Positions 17,654 through 28,700 of a stretch of DNA of 56,276 bases are shown here, in pieces. The notes beneath the pieces were generated by a model, which was not told the origin of the DNA, did no database searches, and saw only the letters and a program-made list of their open reading frames with translations. How positions within the stretch are numbered: position 1 is the first letter of the stretch; every line of letters starts with the position of its first letter. Source of the DNA: Peptoclostridium litorale DSM 5388 (GTDB lineage Bacteria; Bacillota; Clostridia; Peptostreptococcales; Peptostreptococcaceae). Where the stretch lies: positions 1 to 56,276 of the forward strand of contig NZ_FSRH01000018.1 in assembly GCF_900141635.1 (NCBI RefSeq), given 5' to 3'. Made by a program: the position numbers and the translations under genes.

Positions 17654-18865
17654 TTAGTGAAGCTCTGTGACTATGAGCTTTAGAGAACTGAGATTCGTGC
17701 CGTCCAGTCCTGAAAATGTGAATGTATCCCCTATTTCAAACGGAACGTTTATATTGACGTCCATTATGTGGTATATTCCGTACTCTATTATGCCTGCATT
17801 GTCCATGTGAAGTTGTGCGGTATATTGTGTACCGTCTGATTTTGTCATTATAAGATCCTTGTCCATTGCGATTATCGGACTCAGATCGGTGCCGGAAGGA
17901 AAGTATATCTGGATGTGACCGTTTCCAGCGTTAGTGGGGTCGTTTTTAATAGATCCTGGGAATATGCTCTCTGCCAAGAGTACGCTGCTTGGCTTTGGCG
18001 TGCTGAAGTTTTGAGCAGTCTGAGAAAGCTCTTCGGTTGGAAGGTATTCTCCGGATGCGTCCTTTATGGTGTTTGGCTTGAATGAGAACTTTACTGTAGA
18101 GCCTTCGCTTATATTAGCGGCTCCGCGCACCTCCATATACAGCTTCGGATACGCCGTACTTTCATCCGCCCATTCGAAGTCCACGACTGTCGCATCGGTA
18201 AGCTTGCCGTTGACATAAAGATTATGTGGCATTCCGCCGCTTGTGATTCCTCCGGGTTCTTGCAAAAATCCGCCCGGGCTTGAAAGCGTGTCGGCATGAA
18301 TCTGCCTGTTGAACTGGACTTCAATATAAGGGTAGGCTGAATTTATTTTGTAGGCAGGATTGCTTTCATCATTGCTTATCAGCTTGAGAACACTGCTTGT
18401 GCTTGCTGAAAAATCACCGGTTGATTCGGGATATGTGGAAAAATTCATAATAACAGGCTCGGTGAGGCTGTCGCCGGACAGGCTTTTCACGCTTGAGTCT
18501 ATGAACAGTTTGTATGAAGAATTGCCTTCAAATGCCAAAGCGTGATTCAGCTTGATTACAGTAGGATCTGAAGAATCCAGAGCCGGGACTATGGGGAATT
18601 CCTGGAGGCCTCCTGAAGAATCCACTGTGTATATGGATATTCCCGTCTTGGCCGAATCCAAATCTACGGAATCCGAGAACTTTACGTTCCATATGTATTC
18701 TGAAGCAACTGTGTCGTATGAAGGATAAAATTCTTCATAAAGCGATTCGTCTGGAGCTGCATGCGCATTGAAAAACGCACAGGAAGACAAGAAAATCAAA
18801 ATTGAAAAAGCAAAAATGCAGTGCAGTCTCAAGTTGTTAAACTGAGTGTTTTTGGATATAGACAT
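17654..18865 (-). CDS. surface protein with Big_5 and 'GAANI' beta domains
   Basis: A 403-residue exported protein. The N-terminal hydrophobic segment ends L-S-S-C-A-F-F, which fits a lipobox (Cys about 29), but a signal peptidase I site (A-H-A-A) follows soon after, so lipoprotein status is open. A Big_5 domain comes first (I-W-N-V-K-F-S-D-S-V). A second beta region contains L-Y-M-E-V-R-G-A-A-N-I, shared with the protein at 6636-7346. The last 110 residues form another beta domain. GGGGG lies nine bases before the ATG. No enzyme motif; a structural surface role is inferred. Confidence 0.75.
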   Translation of the reverse strand: MSISKNTQFNNLRLHCIFAFSILIFLSSCAFFNAHAAPDESLYEEFYPSYDTVASEYIWNVKFSDSVDLDSAKTGISIYTVDSSGGLQEFPIVPALDSSDPTVIKLNHALAFEGNSSYKLFIDSSVKSLSGDSLTEPVIMNFSTYPESTGDFSASTSSVLKLISNDESNPAYKINSAYPYIEVQFNRQIHADTLSSPGGFLQEPGGITSGGMPHNLYVNGKLTDATVVDFEWADESTAYPKLYMEVRGAANISEGSTVKFSFKPNTIKDASGEYLPTEELSQTAQNFSTPKPSSVLLAESIFPGSIKNDPTNAGNGHIQIYFPSGTDLSPIIAMDKDLIMTKSDGTQYTAQLHMDNAGIIEYGIYHIMDVNINVPFEIGDTFTFSGLDGTNLSSLKLIVTELH

Positions 18866-19129
18866 ATGATTAAACCCCCTTTGAAATATGATATTGAAAA
18901 AGATACATTCATACCACTTTTATACCAATTAAAGTAGAAACTAAAACCACACTTTAGAAGTTTTTTCTGATTTTAAAATTAATGTATTTTGAAGCCGTCA
19001 TGACACATTATAATTTCCTTAAATATATTTTCCAATAAATAAACTATGATATAATGATAAAGATATGTATTTTCAATAATGTATTTTTACATATATAGTA
19101 TAATGACTAGATTCGGAGGAGATGTTTGG

Positions 19130-19966
19130 ATGAAGAGAAAATCGTATGTTTTTGCAATTTTAATAGCAATATTTTTGCAGGGAACATTTTCATATGCTTA
19201 TCCCAAGTCGTTCAGTGACGTAGCGCTGGATAAGGATTGGACTATAGAATTTACAACACCTGTTGATGAAACTACGCTTACGCCTGAGAACATAGGGATA
19301 CTGGACTTTAACAGCAACAGGATAGCAGCGGATGTCGAGATTGACAGTGCTGACCATTCTAGAGTGAGGATAAAGCCTGTAAATCCATACATGCCTAAAA
19401 AAGACTACATTATATATGCGAATACTGACATAGTGGCGGAAAATGGAATATGCTTAGACAAAGGTATTTCAGTAACATTTAAGACCAATGATGTTCCTTT
19501 TTATATTTCAAAGACGGAGCCCATTGACAAGGAAGAGCATATAAAGGAAGGGCTTTACAAATATGAGATATTGACTCTGGATAAGGTTGCAGACAACACT
19601 GGATATGAGCACACGAATGCAATAGGGGCAAAATTTACAAATGAAAGCTCAGATATAGCCTATCCGGCAAAGAACAAGGTTTATGTTGACTATTACCTGG
19701 GTGGAGAATATTCTCTTTTCAGCGGAAAACTTGTCATAAATGGTGAAAATAGATTCATGGAGGGAGAAGGCTACGTCAAGATATATGCTGATGAGAACCT
19801 CGTATACAGCAATGAGGAGATAAAGGCTGGGCTAATGCCGCAGGAATTGTCAGTGGACGTATCAGGAGCAAGCAAGCTTAGGATAGAGTTTGGAGTAAGT
19901 CCTCAGGAGGTTGGTCAAGGTACGTTTTTTGAAGCGTATATAGGATCGGCAGGGCTAAAAAGGTAA
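19130..19966 (+). CDS. secreted Big_5 plus NPCBM-like carbohydrate-binding protein
   Basis: A 278-residue exported protein: signal peptide to about residue 24, an N-terminal Big_5 domain (D-W-T-I-E-F-T-T-P-V to V-T-F-K-T-N), and a C-terminal NPCBM-like module. That module shows Y-L-G-G-E-Y-S-x-F-S-G-K-L, V-K-I-Y-A-D and S-K-L-R-I-E-F. NPCBM modules bind galactose-type glycans, so the protein may tether to wall or S-layer sugars. GGAGGAGATG precedes the ATG. A TATAAT lies about 80 bases upstream. It is just upstream of the SLH protein. Confidence 0.8.
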   Translation: MKRKSYVFAILIAIFLQGTFSYAYPKSFSDVALDKDWTIEFTTPVDETTLTPENIGILDFNSNRIAADVEIDSADHSRVRIKPVNPYMPKKDYIIYANTDIVAENGICLDKGISVTFKTNDVPFYISKTEPIDKEEHIKEGLYKYEILTLDKVADNTGYEHTNAIGAKFTNESSDIAYPAKNKVYVDYYLGGEYSLFSGKLVINGENRFMEGEGYVKIYADENLVYSNEEIKAGLMPQELSVDVSGASKLRIEFGVSPQEVGQGTFFEAYIGSAGLKR

Positions 19967-20105
19967 TATCAAAAGCATTAAATTAGAATAAGGTTAAAGC
20001 CGGTGAATATATTCATTGGCTTTTTAAAAGGTTTGATTTATAATGATATGTATAAAAAAATTTAAAAAACCAAAGATTTGTGGAGTTTTGGAGGTTATTG
20101 ACTTT

Positions 20106-22928
20106 ATGACAAAAGCATATAATCGTTTTTTGGCGTGTATTTTAGCAATTTCGATGCTTGCATCTGTAGTTTCATATGCCGAGGAGCAGCCGGTTTCTGG
20201 GGCAAATACTGTCCAAACAAGTATGGATACTATGCAGCAAGATATAAACAGGTCTGTGGAAAAACTCATGGCACTTGGAATTGTACAGGGAAAAGAAGAC
20301 GGGCAGTATCACCCTGAACAGCCGGTGACAAGAGAGGAATTTGCAAAGCTTGTTGTTTCAATGATGGGAATAGAGCAAAGCATACTTTCATCTGAGACGG
20401 AGACGGGCTTTTTTGACGTGGCAAAGGGAGCATGGTCTGCTCCGTATGTGAATGCGGTTTCACAAAGTGGCATTATGAAAGGGTATGAAGGCGGCGTATT
20501 CATGCCTAGGAGGAATGTTACGCTTGCAGAAGCCGTTACTGTAATAGTGAGGGCGCTTGGATATAGGGATGAACATCTTGTGGGAAGCTGGCCAAACAAC
20601 TATATTGCAAAGTCGGGAGAGCTTGGGCTTTTAAGAGGGATAATGATAAAGCACGACAACAACCTTAACAGGGGTATTGTGGCACTTATTGTAGACAGGG
20701 CTTTTGACGCACATCCCATAAAGGACGGCATAAAATCAGAAAAGACGCTGCTTGAAGACAAGATGGGAATATATGAGATTGAAAATGTAAAAGTGCTTGA
20801 AAGATACCCTGCAGAAGAAGGCGAGTATGTAAAAATCATATTCAATGAAGACGAGGAATTCGATGGAAGGGAATTTTCAAAGGATGAGGAACTTACTCTC
20901 CTTATGAAGTCAGCCCAAACATTCATAAACGGCGAGGATGTAAGCCTTTATGTGGACAGCTCTGACAATATACTCTATGTAAAGAGGGACGTTAAAATAG
21001 CGCCTGAGACAGGAGCGGTTGTTGCAGATGGGGACCTGGAATTTGACTATATTACAAATGCATATTCCCAAAAGCCGAGAGGCCTTATAAAGGTGTCTTC
21101 GAGAAGCGACTATATAGGTATAGCCGGCGACGCCCATATATATTTGGACGGGGAGGAAATTGAAAGTGACGAGCTGGAAGATGCTCTTGGCGAAGATGTA
21201 TTCGGCAGCTTCATAATAAAGAGTAAAGAACTTGAATATGCAAGCCTTGTTTCATGGGAACAGGAGGACCTGTATGTCAAGTCGATCGATGCGGCAAAGC
21301 AGACTCTTGATTGCATATCTACCAGCGAATATATCGACATTAAGCTTTTACTTTCAAAATACAGCGAAGGATATGAGATAATACTGATACAAAATGGTCA
21401 AAAACAGAATATAACAATAGAACAGCTCCTGCCGGGAGATATGATAAACATAAGCAAGGAGCAGGAAAAGGGTGAAAAAAGGAAGATAGTAGTGTGGAGG
21501 AACTCTTTAACAGGAAGATTTGAAAGAGTCTCTGGAGGAATGAACGGCCAGAAGATTACATTCAGGATACAGGGGCAGCCGGAGCTTTTTGAACTTCCAA
21601 CTGAATTCTCATATTCATACAATTTGGGAAAGAGGGTAAGGAAGGGTGAAAACAGAGGCTATGATACAATGAGAGGCCTTGAGGACTTTTATAATGAAAA
21701 CGTCCAGATATACAAGAACTGGAAGGGAGACATAGTATATATACAGGGAGAGTTCAGTTCCAATTCAGATATTTACGGTGTCCTGATAAACTATGGGGAT
21801 GCGGTTCGTGGAGAGATAAAGCTTTATACGCACACGGGATCAAAAAAGGTATACGCATTCGAGGACTCGGACGAATATGAGCTGCTCAAGGAAGACACGC
21901 CTGTGGGTTCTATACTCAAGTATTCCCTTGCGAAATCTGGAAAGATAAAGAAGATAAGCGACAACCTGTCCGAGGCTGTCATAAGTACGGATGACATAGA
22001 CGTTATAGAGGCTGGCGATGATTTTGGCGAGGACACGGTTACGGTAAAGGGAAAAATACTGACTGTGGATTCGGACACTGTATTTTTTGACTATACGGAG
22101 CACAATCCGGACAAGGTCAAAAAGCTTACATGGGACAAGTTTAAAAACAGGGAAGTTGTAGATGACGTACAGGTTATAATAGAAGAAGACGACGACTACG
22201 TCAGAATGATGGCTATCTGGGACAATATGGAAGGCATAATGGCTGAGACTGAGGTGGGATACGCTGTTGACAATTTCAGCCTTGGAAGCAGCAGATATGT
22301 TGAAATATATGGATTTGGGAATCAGACCCTTTCGAAATACAGGCTTGAGGATGACTACAAGGACATGATTCTTGGAGGAAGGCTACTGCTTTACCAGGTT
22401 ACCACTGGATCAGACATAAAGGTTGTGAAAGAGGACGACGAGTTTGAATTCATATCTGGAGAAATCGAGAATATAAAAGGTAACGAGGTCACTATAGAGG
22501 GCAGAAGTTACAGGCTCCACTCCGATGTCGAGGTGTTTGAAGGACAGTCAAAGCGGGATAAGGACAGCCTTGAAGAAGACCAGCTTGTAGCCGCATACAA
22601 AAAAAATGCGAAGATACTGCTCGTGGAGCTGCTTGGAGACCAAAAGGACCTTACCATAGGAGAAGGCGTTCTTGTCAATGTAGACCCTCATGACTACGAC
22701 GAGTGCTTCACAATAGAGGTGGATGGAGTCGAAAAGGTATATGCAAATGATGGGAATGCAGATTATGTATTCAGAGACGGGTATCTCCAAAAGGGTGACT
22801 ATGGAAACGATTCTGACATTACAACGATATTCAGCAACAGTCTTGGAGGTCAAAAACCTAATATAAAATTTGTATACAACAGATATACTGATGAAATACG
22901 CAGCATATGGGTAGATAAGAATAGATAA
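20106..22928 (+). CDS. S-layer protein with three SLH domains
   Basis: A 940-residue exported protein. After a signal peptide three SLH domains occupy roughly residues 40-205 (V-x-x-L-x-x-L-G-I-V-Q-G, Y-V-N-A-V-S-Q-S-G-I-M-K-G-Y, R-E-E-F-A-K-L-V-V, and a degenerate third). SLH triplets bind pyruvylated secondary wall polymer and hold S-layer proteins on the cell. The other 730 residues are acidic and beta-rich, with loosely repeated units ending in V-x-G-x-I-x-x-I-x-G-x-x-V-T-I. It is followed by a lipoprotein, a subtilase and the SecA, and is a likely main surface-layer component. Confidence 0.9.
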   Translation: MTKAYNRFLACILAISMLASVVSYAEEQPVSGANTVQTSMDTMQQDINRSVEKLMALGIVQGKEDGQYHPEQPVTREEFAKLVVSMMGIEQSILSSETETGFFDVAKGAWSAPYVNAVSQSGIMKGYEGGVFMPRRNVTLAEAVTVIVRALGYRDEHLVGSWPNNYIAKSGELGLLRGIMIKHDNNLNRGIVALIVDRAFDAHPIKDGIKSEKTLLEDKMGIYEIENVKVLERYPAEEGEYVKIIFNEDEEFDGREFSKDEELTLLMKSAQTFINGEDVSLYVDSSDNILYVKRDVKIAPETGAVVADGDLEFDYITNAYSQKPRGLIKVSSRSDYIGIAGDAHIYLDGEEIESDELEDALGEDVFGSFIIKSKELEYASLVSWEQEDLYVKSIDAAKQTLDCISTSEYIDIKLLLSKYSEGYEIILIQNGQKQNITIEQLLPGDMINISKEQEKGEKRKIVVWRNSLTGRFERVSGGMNGQKITFRIQGQPELFELPTEFSYSYNLGKRVRKGENRGYDTMRGLEDFYNENVQIYKNWKGDIVYIQGEFSSNSDIYGVLINYGDAVRGEIKLYTHTGSKKVYAFEDSDEYELLKEDTPVGSILKYSLAKSGKIKKISDNLSEAVISTDDIDVIEAGDDFGEDTVTVKGKILTVDSDTVFFDYTEHNPDKVKKLTWDKFKNREVVDDVQVIIEEDDDYVRMMAIWDNMEGIMAETEVGYAVDNFSLGSSRYVEIYGFGNQTLSKYRLEDDYKDMILGGRLLLYQVTTGSDIKVVKEDDEFEFISGEIENIKGNEVTIEGRSYRLHSDVEVFEGQSKRDKDSLEEDQLVAAYKKNAKILLVELLGDQKDLTIGEGVLVNVDPHDYDECFTIEVDGVEKVYANDGNADYVFRDGYLQKGDYGNDSDITTIFSNSLGGQKPNIKFVYNRYTDEIRSIWVDKNR

Positions 22929-22963
22929 AAAAAACAGCAAAAGGAATATTGGGGGAAGTTTTG

Positions 22964-23851
22964 ATGAATTTTTTCAAAAGAATACTGTTGTCGCTAGTTT
23001 TGGTAATTATGATACCATTTGCCTCTGGGTGTAGTTCAAGCGAGGAGTCTGCCGAGGATGTACTCAAGAAATACTATAACTCCATAGAAAATGGACAATA
23101 CAAGAATGCTTATGAATGTCTTTCTGATGATGTGAAAAAAGATCTTCCATACGATATATTCACGGAGTATTATGATGTTGTATCTCAAACTGCAAAGTTC
23201 AAGGGCTATGCGCCTGGAGGCCCCAAGGAGATTGAAAATGTAAATGAGGCGGGCAGTGTCAAGTACAAAAAGGCCGTGGTTGTTCCAGTCGAAGAGATAT
23301 TCGAACAGATTGAAAGCGGAGAGCAGAAAAAGATAAAACTTGAAAGGATGCTCGTAAGTCAGGATGGGAAGTACAGGCTTGTATGGGAAAATAACATGAG
23401 AAGATTCCTATCCGACTATTATGTTGGACTTGCAAACAAAGCCATAAGTTCGGATGAGCCCGATTTCGATGAGGCGAAGCGTCAGATAGACATGGCGGCT
23501 CAAAAGGATGAAAAAAATCCAGCGGTCTACTACTATAAGGCGATACTTTCAAATCAGAAAAAAGATTATGATGGTGCTTTTGAATCAATACAAGAATGCA
23601 TAGAGATTCAGGAAAAAGAACTGGCGAAGATTGACGCAGCAATTGCCGAAGGGGCGTCGCAACCTCTGGATGCCAAAAGAAAGCAAACTATTGAAAGCAT
23701 ATCATATGCATACAATATAAAGGGGATAATACACGGCAACAGGGGAAAAGTCGCAGAGGCGCTTTCTAGTTTTAAAAAAGCGCTTGAGTACTGCGGGGAC
23801 AACCAGTATGCAAAGATGAACATCGACAGGATAAACGTAGACACACACTAA
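22964..23851 (+). CDS. TPR lipoprotein
   Basis: A 295-residue lipoprotein. The N-terminus ends F-A-S-G-C, a good lipobox, so it is anchored on the outer face of the membrane. Residues about 25-140 look like a small alpha+beta domain of the kind found in stress-related lipoproteins (K-K-Y-Y-N-S-I-E-N-G-Q-Y). Tetratricopeptide repeats follow (A-V-Y-Y-Y-K-A-I-L-S-N, Y-N-I-K-G-I-I-H-G-N). TPRs mediate protein contacts, so it could chaperone or organise exported surface proteins from the S-layer gene next to it. The ATG after GGGGGAAG is preferred to an upstream TTG. Confidence 0.8.
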   Translation: MNFFKRILLSLVLVIMIPFASGCSSSEESAEDVLKKYYNSIENGQYKNAYECLSDDVKKDLPYDIFTEYYDVVSQTAKFKGYAPGGPKEIENVNEAGSVKYKKAVVVPVEEIFEQIESGEQKKIKLERMLVSQDGKYRLVWENNMRRFLSDYYVGLANKAISSDEPDFDEAKRQIDMAAQKDEKNPAVYYYKAILSNQKKDYDGAFESIQECIEIQEKELAKIDAAIAEGASQPLDAKRKQTIESISYAYNIKGIIHGNRGKVAEALSSFKKALEYCGDNQYAKMNIDRINVDTH

Positions 23852-23857
23852 ACTGAT

Positions 23858-23881
23858 TAGCCGGGCCAAATAGCCCGGCTA
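23858..23881 (+). terminator. hairpin after the TPR lipoprotein gene
   Basis: A nine-bp TAGCCGGGC stem with a six-base loop. There is no T run after it, so it may be a weak terminator or a transcript-end stabiliser rather than a full stop. Confidence 0.45.
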
Positions 23882-23929
23882 AAGTTGCTGATTCATTGAA
23901 TCGGCTTAATTTAAGGTTGGAGTGATTTA

Positions 23930-25714
23930 ATGAGGAAAACTTTTTTTAGAGTAACCTGCTTTATAGGGGCGCTGGGAATGATTTCCGCTGCGAATGCGGC
24001 AGTTGCTCAGGAGCTGGCAAATGATTTTGAACGCGAGGGCGTTGCTATATGCGAAGGTTCTCAAGGAGAAGAAATCCCCAGCGAAAGATATATAGTAAAG
24101 TTTTCATCCCAAAAGGCAAGGCCCCAAAAAAATGCAAATAACAAGAGCGAATCTGATCCAGAAGAAGTCGAGCAGCTGGCCGGAAAATGGTACAGCGTGA
24201 AGTCTGAAGGCATTGGCCGTGAGGAGGCGATCCAGAAGGCCTTGCAATTTGGATCGGTCGAGTACATAGAAGCGGATTTCAAAAGGCAAAAGGCTGCTGC
24301 TGATTCAATGCCTGCCTTAAAAGCGGATTTAAACTGGGGGATAAGCTCGAGCGGGCTTGACAGGGCTGTGGCTGAAGCTTCGGATTTGGGCGTAGGCGGA
24401 GAAGTGATTGTTGCAGTGCTCGACACGGGTGTTTGGATAGACCACCCGCTGCTAGAGGGCAGGACAGTGCCGGGGTATGATTTTTTTGACGGTGACAGCG
24501 ATCCTTCGGACACTGACGGCCATGGAACCCATGTTGCGGGAATAGTGGCATCGGCTACAGAGGGCCTTCCTGTAAAGATAATGCCGGTGAGGGTAATGGA
24601 CTCGGACGGCGGATATGACTCTGTGATAGGCGAAGGCATAAGATATGCGGTGGACAATGGAGCAGACATAATCAATATGAGCCTTACGGGAAATGGATAT
24701 TCTCTGTATCTTGAGGAGGCTGTCGAATACGCCGGCGCAAACGGGGTGGTGGTTGTAGTATCGGCAGGGAATGATTCCGACGATACTTCCAGACATTACC
24801 CAGCGGGGATAGAGCAGTGCATAACGGTATCCGCGGCTGACAAGTATGACGGATTTGCAGACTTTTCAAATTTCGGGGATGAAGTGGACCTGGCGGCTCC
24901 TGGTGTGGGAATAGTAAGCTCCACTACTCTTGATGCGGACAACGACGGACCTCTGGATGGATATGCAGTCATGAGCGGAACATCAATGGCTGCGCCGTTT
25001 GTATCAGCAGCGGCATCCATATTAAAGATTGACGACAAAAGGCTGCTTCCGTATGAAATTGAATATCTTCTGGAGCAGAACACAAGGGATGCAGGAGCAG
25101 CGGGATACGACCCGTATTTTGGAGAAGGCATAATAGACTACGGGAAGTGGATGTCTTCGAAAAGATTTGCGCTGCAGGGAAAAATAGAGCTTGTAGACGG
25201 CCCCAAAAACATATTCGAAGGAAGCGCTTTTCTTATAAAATACAAGGCCGCAGCGGGATACAGGCCAACTGCCGGCGTTGAATATGAAGGAGAGCCTCTG
25301 AAGGCTGAGGTGACATATCCTCAGGAAGGCTATGTACAGATAAGTACGGAAAAAAAGCTTCCGGGAGGTACTGTCAAGATAAATATTGACAAACAGACAT
25401 TTGACGCATTCGTGAAAAGCGAATTTGGCGAATTTTCAATAACGCCTGAAAGTGAAATCCTAATATCCATAACAGGTGTCAAGCCGATAGGGCAGGTGCA
25501 CAGCGAAAACCTTTATATAAGGGGGCCAGACGGATACAGGATGGATTTTGGCAGCATAAAAACCACGGATGAGGGCGCAATGGTCAAGCTGGGATTGAAT
25601 AGCGGGCTTTATTATGGAAGATGTTCAATAGTCATAGAAAATCTGGAGACGGACAAGGGAGAGATAGACCAGGCGATGCCGGCCAGGCTCTACAGCGCTC
25701 AGAATGGTTTTTAA
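23930..25714 (+). CDS. secreted subtilisin-like serine protease (S8)
   Basis: A 594-residue exported protease with signal peptide, an I9-type propeptide (about 45-120; R-Y-I-V-K-F, then Y-I-E-A-D) and a catalytic domain. The triad is complete: Asp165 in A-V-L-D-T-G, His198 in D-G-H-G-T-H-V-A-G, and Ser352 in S-G-T-S-M-A-A-P. A beta-rich C-terminal domain of about 190 residues follows, without the common Big_5 signature. It probably matures or degrades surface proteins. Only 50 bases without a visible terminator separate it from secA, so the two may be co-transcribed. Confidence 0.93.
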   Translation: MRKTFFRVTCFIGALGMISAANAAVAQELANDFEREGVAICEGSQGEEIPSERYIVKFSSQKARPQKNANNKSESDPEEVEQLAGKWYSVKSEGIGREEAIQKALQFGSVEYIEADFKRQKAAADSMPALKADLNWGISSSGLDRAVAEASDLGVGGEVIVAVLDTGVWIDHPLLEGRTVPGYDFFDGDSDPSDTDGHGTHVAGIVASATEGLPVKIMPVRVMDSDGGYDSVIGEGIRYAVDNGADIINMSLTGNGYSLYLEEAVEYAGANGVVVVVSAGNDSDDTSRHYPAGIEQCITVSAADKYDGFADFSNFGDEVDLAAPGVGIVSSTTLDADNDGPLDGYAVMSGTSMAAPFVSAAASILKIDDKRLLPYEIEYLLEQNTRDAGAAGYDPYFGEGIIDYGKWMSSKRFALQGKIELVDGPKNIFEGSAFLIKYKAAAGYRPTAGVEYEGEPLKAEVTYPQEGYVQISTEKKLPGGTVKINIDKQTFDAFVKSEFGEFSITPESEILISITGVKPIGQVHSENLYIRGPDGYRMDFGSIKTTDEGAMVKLGLNSGLYYGRCSIVIENLETDKGEIDQAMPARLYSAQNGF

Positions 25715-25764
25715 AAACAGGCTTTACAAATAAATAAGCATAAGACATTGGGAGGAAATTATAG

Positions 25765-28700
25765 ATGAGCATTTTAGGAAGCATTTTTAATTCATATGAA
25801 AAAAAGCTTAAAAGCATAGAGGCAAGGGCTGAAAGGATAATTGCCCTTGAAGATAAAATGGCGGCTCTTTCTGACGACGAGATGAGAAGAAAGACAATGG
25901 AGTTCAAGGAAATGCTGGAAGGTGGCCAGAGTCTGGACGGCATACTGGAAGAGGCGTTTGCGCTTGTCAGGGAGGCTTCTTTCAGAGTGCTTGGAATGAA
26001 GCATTTCAAGGTTCAGATAATGGGAGGAATAGTGCTTCACGAAGGCAACATATCGGAGATGAAGACGGGTGAAGGAAAGACTCTTGTTTCGACGCTTCCG
26101 GCGTATCTTAACGCCCTTACAGGTGACGGAGTATTTGTAATAACAGTGAACGACTACCTTGCTCAGCGTGACAGGGAAGAAATGGGAAGGGTGCACGAAT
26201 TCCTGGGGCTTTCGGTAGGCTTTATACACAGGGAGCTTAGTCCGGGTGAGAAGAAGCTTGCGTATGAATGCGACATAACTTATGGAACAAACAGCGAATT
26301 CGGATTTGACTATCTGAGAGACAACATGGCTGTAGTGAAAGAAAATGTGGTTCAAAGAAGCAGAAACTATGCGATAATAGATGAGGTCGACTCCATACTC
26401 ATAGACGAGGCGAGAACCCCTCTTATAATAACAGGCCAGGGAAACAGGCCATCGCAGTATTACAAGACTGTGGACCTTTTCGTGAAGAGTCTTAAAAAGG
26501 AAGAGCACTACGACCTTGACGGCGAAACGAGGATTATAAGTCTTAACGACGGAGGAATGGACAAGGTTGAAAAATTCTTCGGACTCAGGCATATAGCGGA
26601 TTCTGCGAATATGGAGCTTCTTCACCACATAAGACAGAGTCTTCATGCCAACTATGTAATGAGAAAAGACCAGGACTACGTTGTAAAAGACGGAGAAATA
26701 ATGATAGTCGACAAGTTTACCGGAAGGCTTATGCCGGGAAGACGTTTTAGCAACGGACTACACCAGGCAATAGAGGCGAAGGAAGGCGTGGAGATACAAA
26801 AGGAAAGCAACACTAATGCCACTATAACATACCAGAATTATTTCAGGATGTTCAACAAGATATCGGGAATGACGGGAACCGCATATACGGAAAGAAGCGA
26901 GCTCAAGGAAATATACGGCATGGAGGTCGTTGCAATCCCGACAAACAGGCCGCTTAAAAGAGTTGACAGGGAAGACAAGCTTTTTGCGAGTGAAAAGGCA
27001 AAGACAAAGGCAATAGTGGAAGAAATCAAGCAGAGACATGAAAAGGGCCAGCCTGTGCTTGTGGGAAGCATATATATAGACCAGTCTGAAATTCTAAGCG
27101 AGCAGCTTTCCAAGATGGGAATAAAGCACAAGCTGCTTAATGCAAAGCAGGACAAGGACGAGGCTGGAATAATATCCATGGCGGGACAAAAAGGCGCGGT
27201 TACAATAGCCACAAACATGGCCGGAAGGGGAACTGACATAAAGCTTGGAGAAGGCGTTGAAGAGCTTGGCGGGCTTTACGTGCTTGGAACTGAAAGACAT
27301 GATTCGAGAAGGATAGACAACCAGCTCAGAGGGCGTTCAGGAAGACAGGGAGATTCTGGTGAGTCCCAGTTTTTCATATCGCTTGAAGACAGCCTTTTTG
27401 AGAAGATAGAAAAGGACAAGCTGGACAGGATATGGAGAATGGTTGAAAAGGCCGGATTCACAAAAGAAGACTATATAGACGACGTCTTAATATCCAAGGC
27501 GGTTGAAAACGTGCAGGCTACAGTTGAGGCCAACAACTACAGAATAAGAAAGAGCACGCTTGAATTCGACAAGATACTCAACAAGCAAAGGGAAACGATA
27601 TACAAAGAGAGAAACGACATACTCAACGGAGAGGACAAGAGCGAATTCATAAAGTCCATAATAGCAGATGTTATCAAAGACGCTGTAAGCGAATATACGT
27701 CTGTAAGCGAATATCCGGAGGAATGGGACATACAGGGCCTTGAAGAGCACCTCAACGATTCGTTTGTATTTGCCGGAAGGGCCGGACTTTCTGAGCTTAC
27801 AGAGGAAGAAATCGAAGCGCTTGACAGCAAAAAGCTTGAAGATATGGTGGTGCAAAAGGGCCTTGAGATATATGCTGAAAAGGAAGAGGCTTTTGAGGAG
27901 AAAGAACTCAGATATGTTGAAAGACTTACACTGATGAGAAGCATAGACAAGGGATGGATAGAGCACCTTGACCTTGTGGAGCAGATGAGACAGGGTATAT
28001 ACATGCAGATAATAGGGCAGCAGGACCCTGTAAGGGCGTTCAACAAAGAGGCCTTCAGCATGTTCGAAGCCATGATGGAAAGCATAAAGAGGGAAACGGT
28101 GAGGATGGTGCTCTCGCTTGCTACAAAGGAAATGGTTGAAAAGGACCTTGAAGAAAAGATGAAGCTCCTTGCGCAAAAAGGCAAGCATAGAGAAGAGGAA
28201 AGAGCGGAAAGAGTCGGCGAGCTTGAGGACAAGTACAAGTTCAGCAGAAAGCACGTTATCAAGGTTCCGGCGAACCTGCCAGTTATAAGCCTTAATGTCG
28301 ACATAAACGCTACGGAAGAAATATCGGCTGAATATGCGCTTTACTACATGGACAATGGATTCGAAGAGAAAATAGAGAGCCACAGCAAAAAACTGACTGT
28401 AACGGGCAAGTTCCCTGTACATCTTGAAAAGCCAAAGGACAAGGACTGGCTAAAGGGATGGCATCAGGTGAAGGTGTTTGTTGCGGGGCAGGAAGCATCT
28501 ATAATAAATTTCATAGTTGATGAGCCGGCAGACCTTGAAGCATTAAAGAGAAAGCAGGAGGAAAGAAGAAGTGTTTCTCAAAGCGTAAGATTCTTCTCCA
28601 ACAAGAAATCCATGATAGCTTTTGATATGAACTTCCCGAAATATGACGGAGACAGCATATCCGCAGCACTTGCATTCCCTGTAAAGGGGCAAGAGCCTGT

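Noticed and set aside
24061-24675. A 204-codon minus-strand ORF inside the subtilase
   Set aside because: It lies entirely opposite the catalytic domain, is Ser/Pro-rich as expected of a shadow, and has no family match by eye.
25792-28422. Long ORFs of 255 to 311 codons on the minus strand inside secA
   Set aside because: They are mirror frames of a strongly biased gene, rich in Tyr, Leu, Arg and Ser, without ribosome sites or recognisable motifs.
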